This document shows, piece after piece, positions 59,331 through 64,000 of a stretch of 64,000 bases of DNA. The DNA lies in assembly GCA_023252195.1 (NCBI GenBank), contig JAHEXI010000006.1, forward strand, positions 1 to 64,000, written 5' to 3'. The notes under the pieces are model-generated. The model worked only from the letters and a program-made list of their open reading frames with translations, was not told where the DNA came from and made no database searches. The position numbers were made by a program, and so were the translations under genes. The DNA is from Pseudonocardiales bacterium (lineage in GTDB: Bacteria; Actinomycetota; Actinomycetes; Mycobacteriales; Pseudonocardiaceae). The number at the start of each line of letters is the position of its first letter. Position 1 is the first letter of the stretch.

Positions 59331-59834
59331 TCAACGGGGACGGTGTCGCTGCGCCAGACGGTGCTGCTCGATCACCCGCCATCGGGCGAGGTTGTAACGA
59401 GCATCGGCCACCGCGTCGTGGGCGTCACTGGGCGGCGGGGGCAACGCCGGCTTACCGGCATCCTCCCAGCGCTGCCGCAGGTCCCGGGTAAACCGAGGTA
59501 AGGTCCGCGGCAACGCTGGCATCGGGCCCCACAGTTGGGCAAGAGCGACGTGGTCGTAGGCGGCGAACCAGGCCCACAGTTCCACCCGCTCGCCCGACGA
59601 GGTGAGAAACTCGAGCAACGTGTCCCGAATAGCCGTGCGTCCGCGCCATGCCTGGTCTGCCGGCGACGGCAGCTTCGGCAAAACGTGTGCGCGCACCCAG
59701 TCGCCGGCCCGCTCCGGATTGAACTCGGTGGATACCGCGTAATACTCCCGACCCTGCTCGTCCACCACTCCGATCGAGATCAGCTCGATGGTGACGCCGT
59801 CCTCGATGAACTCGCAGTCGTAGAAGAACCGCAC
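59331..59834 (-). CDS. 3'-5' exoribonuclease (Rv2179c-like, DEDDh)
   Basis: The protein has 167 residues. The first DEDD residues are in FFYDCEFIEDG, the second motif in WFAAYDHVALAQLWG, and the third in SDAHDAVADARYNLARWRVI with the catalytic His and Asp. The mycobacterial orthologue, an RNase-T-like enzyme, lies in the same neighbourhood. It probably trims RNA 3' ends. Confidence 0.92.
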   Translation of the reverse strand: MRFFYDCEFIEDGVTIELISIGVVDEQGREYYAVSTEFNPERAGDWVRAHVLPKLPSPADQAWRGRTAIRDTLLEFLTSSGERVELWAWFAAYDHVALAQLWGPMPALPRTLPRFTRDLRQRWEDAGKPALPPPPSDAHDAVADARYNLARWRVIEQHRLAQRHRPR

Positions 59835-60118
59835 GTGGACCCATCCTCGCTTATCTGACCTGCGAAAACATCACGATGATCTCTCTGTTGTCCGCACAGT
59901 GCCCGCAGGAGCTGACAGCGCGCTCCGACAGCTTGCCGTGTTCGGTCGTCGAAGTCCGGCCACAGGTGGGTATAAGTGTCCAATGTGGTCGCCGACGACG
60001 AGTGTCCCATCCGGCGCTGCACCGTCTTGACGTTCTCGCCGTGGCGGATCAATGCCGAGGCGTAAAAATGTCGCAGCGCGTGCAGCCCGGCGTCAACCTG
60101 AGCGCGTCGTGTGTCACA
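59835..60118 (-). pseudogene. Tyrosine integrase C-terminal fragment
   Basis: On the minus strand the sequence encodes AGLHALRHFYASALIRHGEN, VKTVQRRMGHSSSATTLDTY and THLWPDFDDRTRQA. These contain the LRH and GHSS-TT-DTYTH elements with the catalytic Arg, His and Tyr of phage-type integrases. The upstream part of the gene is missing and the end is altered by a frame change, so only the last 90 or so residues remain. It marks the left border of the accessory stretch 59.8-63 kb. No tRNA gene was found beside it. Confidence 0.8.
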
Positions 60119-60174
60119 GCCGGGGCTGCCGTCTTGTCTTATGGGGTGCAGGTAATCCTCGATCGAAGGGGTTC

Positions 60175-61110
60175 ATGATGAGAGTGTTTGTGGCAGGTGC
60201 GACGGGAGCGATCGGAAAGCAGCTGGTGCCGCGTCTGGTTGCCGCGGGTCATGAGGTTCATGGCATGACGCGTAGCGCGTCGAAGCAGGCGATGCTCGAC
60301 GAGTTGGGCGCTGTTGCGGTGGTCGCGGACGCGCTTGATCCCGATCAGGTCGCGGAGGCCGTCGGGAGGGCGAGGCCAGACGTGATCGTCCATGAGCTGA
60401 CCGCGATTGGAGCGGTGGACATGCGTCACATGGATCGCGATTTCGCGCTGACCAACCGACTGCGGACCGAGGGCACGGACTACCTGCTCTCGGCCGGGCA
60501 GGCGGTGGGGGTGCGGCGGTTTGTGGCGCAGAGCTTTGGCGCGTTTTCGTACGCGCGCACCGGCGGGCCGGTGAAGAGCGAGGAGGACCCGCTCGACCCC
60601 GCGCCGGCACGCGAGATGCGCGAGAACCTGGCGGCGATCCGACACCTCGAGGAGGCGGTCCTGGGTGCGCGATGGACCGAGGGGATCGTGCTGCGCTATG
60701 GAGGCTTCTACGGGCCAGGCACATCCATCGCGCCGGGCGGGGAGACGTTCGAGATGATCCGCAGGCGCAATTTCCCGCTGGTCGGCGACGGTGGCGGCGT
60801 GTGGTCTTTCATCCACATCGCCGACGCGGCGGAGGCGACGGTGGCGGCGGTCGCGCACGGCAGTCGCGGGGTCTACAACGTGGTCGACGATGATCCCGCC
60901 CCGGTCGCCGAGTGGCTGCCGGCGCTGGCTGCCGAGCTCGGCGCCAAGAAGCCGATGCGCGTGCCGCGGTTCATTGGGCGGCTGTTCGCCGGGGAGGTCG
61001 GCGTGGTGATGATGACCGACGCCCGTGGCGCGTCCAACGCGAAGGCCAAGCGCGAGCTTGGGTGGCGCCCGGCGCACCCGAGCTGGCGGCAGGGGTTCGC
61101 AGCGGCATGA
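60175..61110 (+). CDS. NAD(P)-dependent epimerase/dehydratase
   Basis: About 311 residues from the ATG at 60175 (a second ATG follows directly). The N-terminal Rossmann motif is VFVAGATGAIGKQLVPRLVA. Other parts are HEVHGMTRSASKQAMLDELG, a LRYGGFYGPGTSIAPGG substrate region and WSFIHIADAAEATVAAVAHG. It belongs to the extended SDR group with WcaG-like members. The classical YxxxK is replaced by a different arrangement (MRENLAAIRHLEEAVL), as in the atypical SDR branch. The substrate is not known. Confidence 0.85.
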   Translation: MMRVFVAGATGAIGKQLVPRLVAAGHEVHGMTRSASKQAMLDELGAVAVVADALDPDQVAEAVGRARPDVIVHELTAIGAVDMRHMDRDFALTNRLRTEGTDYLLSAGQAVGVRRFVAQSFGAFSYARTGGPVKSEEDPLDPAPAREMRENLAAIRHLEEAVLGARWTEGIVLRYGGFYGPGTSIAPGGETFEMIRRRNFPLVGDGGGVWSFIHIADAAEATVAAVAHGSRGVYNVVDDDPAPVAEWLPALAAELGAKKPMRVPRFIGRLFAGEVGVVMMTDARGASNAKAKRELGWRPAHPSWRQGFAAA

Positions 61111-61280
61111 CCGATCGTGAGCGACTGCTTGGCGAGCGGGCGAACGCCCCGATCGTCAACAACGCCATGACCGCGATCCTCCTCGTCGCCGAGCACAGCG
61201 CTCAGCGACGTCTACGATGTCGCTTGCCCCTTGGACAAGGTCAAGACCCGCACAGCAGGTGCTCAGGTCTCGGTGACTAG
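61107..61280 (+). CDS. Short overlapping open reading frame of doubtful status
   Basis: The ATG overlaps the epimerase stop codon (ATGA). The 57-residue product MTDRERLLGERANAPIVNNA followed by AILLVAEHSAQRRLRCRL has no recognised domain. It may be a truncated remnant of a coupled gene. Confidence 0.25.
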   Translation: MTDRERLLGERANAPIVNNAMTAILLVAEHSAQRRLRCRLPLGQGQDPHSRCSGLGD

Positions 61281-61485
61281 AGGCCGCAGGAACCGCTCTG
61301 GTCGATCGGCGATTTCCAGTTCACGGCGCAGCTGGACGCGGTCGTGAGTGCCGCCAGGGCACGCTCCGTAGCGGCCCTTGCGCAGCCGTTCCTCGGCCCT
61401 GTCGATGGCGGCCGGCTCGGCCCGCAGCCCCGTCGTCGTGCGTGGTGAGGCCCCGTTCCTCGGTCAGTTCGTGGATCTGGCGTTT

Positions 61486-61893
61486 GCCGCCGCCCGGGAC
61501 GGCGACACCATCGTCGCGCACACCCTCGACTGACTCGGCCGCAACCTACCCGAGGTCCTCAACCTCCTCCACGAACTGGCCGGCAAAGGCATCGGCGTGC
61601 CGCGCACTGGCCGACCCGCTGCCGATCAACACCACCGACAAGGGCATGGGCCCGCATCGCGTTCCTGCTGCTGGCCCCGTTCCCCGAGATGGAACGCACC
61701 TACCCCGCCGAACGCGCCGCCCAAGCCGCCGCGTCGGACGCCCGGTCGCCCACCCGGCCGACAAGATCGAGTACGCCAGGTTACTCAAAGGCCAGGGGCC
61801 AGCCTCGGCCAGACCAAACCGGGTATCCTGAAGACATCCCTGCACCGCTACCTCTATCAGGTGCCAACCGGGACGCCGTCCTGCATCGAATGA
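61486..61893 (+). pseudogene. Serine recombinase (resolvase) remnant with stop and several frameshifts
   Basis: Segments in different frames read DGDTIVAHTLD, stop, LGRNLPEVLNLLHELAGKGI, then RALADPLPINTTDKGMG, RIAFLLLAPFPEMERTYPAE, VAHPADKIEYARLLKGQG and ILKTSLHRYL. These are consecutive parts of a resolvase/invertase catalytic and DNA-binding domain. The first stop is consistent with CGA to TGA. At least three further frame changes are required, so the gene is long dead. Confidence 0.82.
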
Positions 61894-62154
61894 GGCTACC
61901 TGCCGACCGACGGGGTCCATCACTGCGCGAACTGCGACGCGGAACTCGTTCATGCCCAGTAGCGCGGGAGATCACGCGATGGAGCGCCACTCCTACGTGC
62001 ACGGGAGTTCAGGCCGCCGCCGTGCGGTCGACCTGACATCGCCCCTCTCGCGCCCGAAGATCATAGCCAGAGCCATCGCCAGTCTTGCCGGATAACGTAA
62101 GTTATACCGCGACGTGTTCTATCGAAGATAGTGGCAGGGAAAGGGTCCTGACCG

Positions 62155-62271
62155 ATGTACACCGATGTCGCCGACCACCTCGTCCGTACTGAGCAGCAAC
62201 GCATTCAAGCCCTGCTCAACGTTGATAAAGCCAGGTTCAACGAGCTCCACGAAGACGGCTACCTGCTGTGA
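62155..62271 (+). pseudogene. N-terminal fragment of a DUF4440/SnoaL-like protein
   Basis: The ATG at 62155 begins MYTDVADHLVRTEQQRIQAL, then LNVDKARFNELHEDGYLL and a TGA. The pattern RIQALLxxDxxxLxxLHxDxYxL is the usual first helix of DUF4440/SnoaL-like proteins, which continue with about 90 more residues missing here. Confidence 0.45.
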
Positions 62272-62392
62272 ACGCCGCCACCGCGTGATTGCCTATCGGC
62301 CACGCGACATACTCTATCCTGTGGTCTGTCGTTAGCTTGACAGACCTGCTGAAAATGAGGACGAGAGAGGAGTGCGGACTGATAAGAGGAGG

Positions 62393-62761
62393 ATGCCGGA
62401 CGTGGCCAAGCTGAGGGTGCACGGTGACGAGCTGGTGGTCTGGCTCTCCCCGTTGGAGAAGTTGGGTGCGTTTCGCGGTGACGTCCATGTCCCCCTGGCC
62501 GCCGTGAGATCGGCTCGGGTCAGCGACCGGCCCTGGTCGGAGCTTCGGGGCATCCGGGCTCCCGGCACCGGCTTCCCAGGAATCATCTCGCTCTGCACTC
62601 GCCGGGGATCAAGAGTCGTCGACTTCGCAGCCGTCTACCGAGGCGGCCCCGCTGTCGTGGTGGACCTCGAGGGTGCCCACTTCGACCGCCTTGTTGTCAC
62701 CTGCAACGACGCCGACAATGTGGTCCGGTGCATCGAGCAGGCGGTACCACCCAGGGCTTGA
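62393..62761 (+). CDS. Small PH-like domain protein
   Basis: The ATG at 62393 is preceded by AAGAGGAGG. The product has about 122 residues: AKLRVHGDELVVWLSPLEKL, then DVHVPLAAVRSARVSDRPWS, GIRAPGTGFPGIISLCTRRG and LVVTCNDADNVVRCIEQ. The alternation of strands with a final helix fits the bacterial PH-like fold. There is no membrane segment. Function is unknown. Confidence 0.68.
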   Translation: MPDVAKLRVHGDELVVWLSPLEKLGAFRGDVHVPLAAVRSARVSDRPWSELRGIRAPGTGFPGIISLCTRRGSRVVDFAAVYRGGPAVVVDLEGAHFDRLVVTCNDADNVVRCIEQAVPPRA

Positions 62762-63142
62762 GCACAGCCCCGAGCATCCGGACCTCCCACAAACCCACCC
62801 AGTAAACAATGAGCGAACACCGGAACGGGTAGCTCGATCTATTCAGATTACTGAATATCCAAGTGCCTCAGAAGTGGGCTGGCGCGGCTGTCGACAATCA
62901 TGCCGGGCATTGCTATCGCAGCCGACGTTCCGGCCAGCCCGGAATCGTTTGCGACCCAACCAAGAACGATCTTGGACAATTCAGTTCGCCCAGGTCCCTG
63001 TTGGGTCATAACGGCGTGCGGAAACAACGAGTCGCAACCACGTCGCCGTCGCCCGGCAGAGGTACGACGAGGAAGGCGCGGCCAGTCCGCGGCCAGCAAA
63101 GCCGCTTCCCCACCGTAATGGTCCGCACCGTTCGGCGGCCAG
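62762..63142. other. Intergenic, no supported gene
   Basis: About 380 bases without a convincing frame or hairpin. The right end is the 3' flank of plsC. Confidence 0.45.
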
Positions 63143-63856
63143 TCAGGACGCCTTCAGCTCCAACGGCGGCGGAGGCGGCTCGCGGTCTATCACCGAAGTC
63201 GCGTACCTGTCGACGTATTCTTGTCCGGACAGTTCCATCAAGGAGTACATGATCTCGTCAACCATGGATCGTTCGACGAACCGGTCACCAGCCAGACCCG
63301 CGTAGCGAGAGAAGTCCAGCGGCGCGCCGAATCGTATTTCGACTGGATGCGGACGCCACATTTTAGTGCCGCGGGGGCTGACTCTGTCGGTGCCCACCAT
63401 CACGACCGGGATCACCGGGACGCCGGCCTGCAGCGCCGTCCGGGCAACACCGGTCTTTCCCTTGTACAACCGGCCGTCCGGAGACCGAGTTCCTTCCGGA
63501 TAGATGCCGAGCAACTTCCCCTGAGCCAGCAACCGCACTCCAGTGTCCAACGCGGCCTGCGCGGCCGACGCGCTGGAACGGTCGATGGGGATCTGGCCGG
63601 CGGCGCTGAAGAATTGCCGCTTGAGCCATCCCCGCACCCCCGGCGTGGTGAAGTACTCCCGCTTGGCTAAGAACGTCAGCCGGCGACGGATCATTAGGGG
63701 CAGGAAGAAGGAGTCGGCGACCGCGAGGTGATTGCTGGCGAGAATGGCGCCACCGCGATCGGGGATATGCTCGGCACCCTGAACCTTCGGGTTGCAAGTC
63801 AACCGCATCAACGGGCCGAGCAGCAAATGTTTGAGCAGCCAGTAGAACACCGCCAA
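63143..63856 (-). CDS. plsC: 1-acylglycerol-3-phosphate acyltransferase (PlsC family, Rv2182c-like)
   Basis: The protein has 237 residues. The catalytic HX4D motif is in ASNHLAVADSFFLPL, the substrate motif is GIYPEGTRSPDGRLYKGKTG, and VPVIPVVMVGTDRVSP is the fourth conserved block. It acylates lysophosphatidic acid at the membrane in phospholipid synthesis. There is a hydrophobic N-terminus. The orthologue lies near aroG and pknL in mycobacteria, which agrees with the locus. Confidence 0.93.
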   Translation of the reverse strand: MAVFYWLLKHLLLGPLMRLTCNPKVQGAEHIPDRGGAILASNHLAVADSFFLPLMIRRRLTFLAKREYFTTPGVRGWLKRQFFSAAGQIPIDRSSASAAQAALDTGVRLLAQGKLLGIYPEGTRSPDGRLYKGKTGVARTALQAGVPVIPVVMVGTDRVSPRGTKMWRPHPVEIRFGAPLDFSRYAGLAGDRFVERSMVDEIMYSLMELSGQEYVDRYATSVIDREPPPPPLELKAS

Positions 63857-64000
63857 CCGATCCTTCCCTTGCCCTCGCGGGCCGCGTTGCCAACCAGCGT
63901 ACGGAGCACGGTATCCGGGGACAACGGCCGCTCTCCACCCTGGCGTACGGAGCTCGTCAGCAGGCGGGTTCGATAGAGCATGCAGTGCATGCCGGACCCG

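Noticed and set aside
59780-60175. tRNA gene as integration site beside the integrase fragment
   Set aside because: No cloverleaf-like sequence or T-loop consensus was found there.
61263-61430. Minus-strand open stretch encoding IDRAEERLRKGRYGACPGG and a following basic helix
   Set aside because: It has plausible coding character but no start codon context, no recognised family and is surrounded by recombinase debris; too weak to list.

Overview
The window is a high-GC actinobacterial chromosome segment. Gene order and content point to the order Pseudonocardiales (inference). About 42-46 kb matches the mycobacterial Rv1822-Rv1832 neighbourhood (gcvP, two MerR regulators, DUF151 nuclease, ftsR, garA, gcvH, a CDP-alcohol phosphatidyltransferase). 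About 33-39 kb matches Rv1841c-Rv1843c (two CBS-domain membrane proteins, guaB1). About 54-64 kb matches Rv2175c-Rv2182c (Rv2175c-like regulator, pknL, class II DAHP synthase, Rv2179c-like exonuclease, PlsC). The phosphofructokinase resembles the PPi-dependent Amycolatopsis type.

Layout. 0-10 kb: accessory DNA with a GAF-SpoIIE phosphatase, a decayed ISL3 transposase, a 13-bp tandem repeat abutting a DivIVA-like gene, a PAP2 membrane protein, a Trp/Asp/Arg-rich secreted repeat protein and several gene remnants. 10-18.5 kb: a frameshifted ABC exporter, then an intact DUF6879/XRE-DUF5753 regulatory module facing away from a small Cys-rich gene, an IS1380 remnant, and a second, decaying copy of the same module. 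18.5-26.8 kb: a PucR regulator broken by one amber codon, small proteins, an STAS / MEDS-HATPase partner-switching pair, htpG, and the ruins of an aldehyde dehydrogenase and its GAF regulator. 26.8-59.8 kb: a mostly intact conserved core, comprising rhomboid protease, phosphopantetheinyl transferase, PiT phosphate transporter, GH65 phosphorylase, PfkB kinase, GuaB1, CBS membrane proteins, glycine cleavage genes, FtsR/GarA, two Ser/Thr kinases, a DUF3516 helicase, DAHP synthase and Pfk. One core gene, AIM24, carries an internal deletion. 59.8-63 kb: a small accessory island of integrase and serine-recombinase fragments, an epimerase and a PH-like protein, closed by plsC.

Functional themes. (1) Ser/Thr-kinase signalling: PknL, a second kinase, GarA and the Rv2175c-like substrate. 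(2) Partner switching: SpoIIE phosphatase, STAS protein and HATPase, consistent with an anti-sigma/anti-anti-sigma circuit. (3) Glycine and central carbon metabolism: GcvP/GcvH, GarA, PPi-type Pfk, DAHP synthase.

Most striking observations. A 68-bp intergenic element occurs twice (20818-20885 and 46872-46939), each time downstream of a gene in the same relative orientation, with its stem arms preserved. There is a duplicated XRE/DUF6879 module with two classes of operator-like palindromes. A LOG-like / Nudix-like fusion has both catalytic motifs degenerate. Single-base disruptions are concentrated in accessory genes while nearly all core genes are clean, which argues for real gene decay rather than sequencing error. 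No tRNA, rRNA or CRISPR array was recognised.
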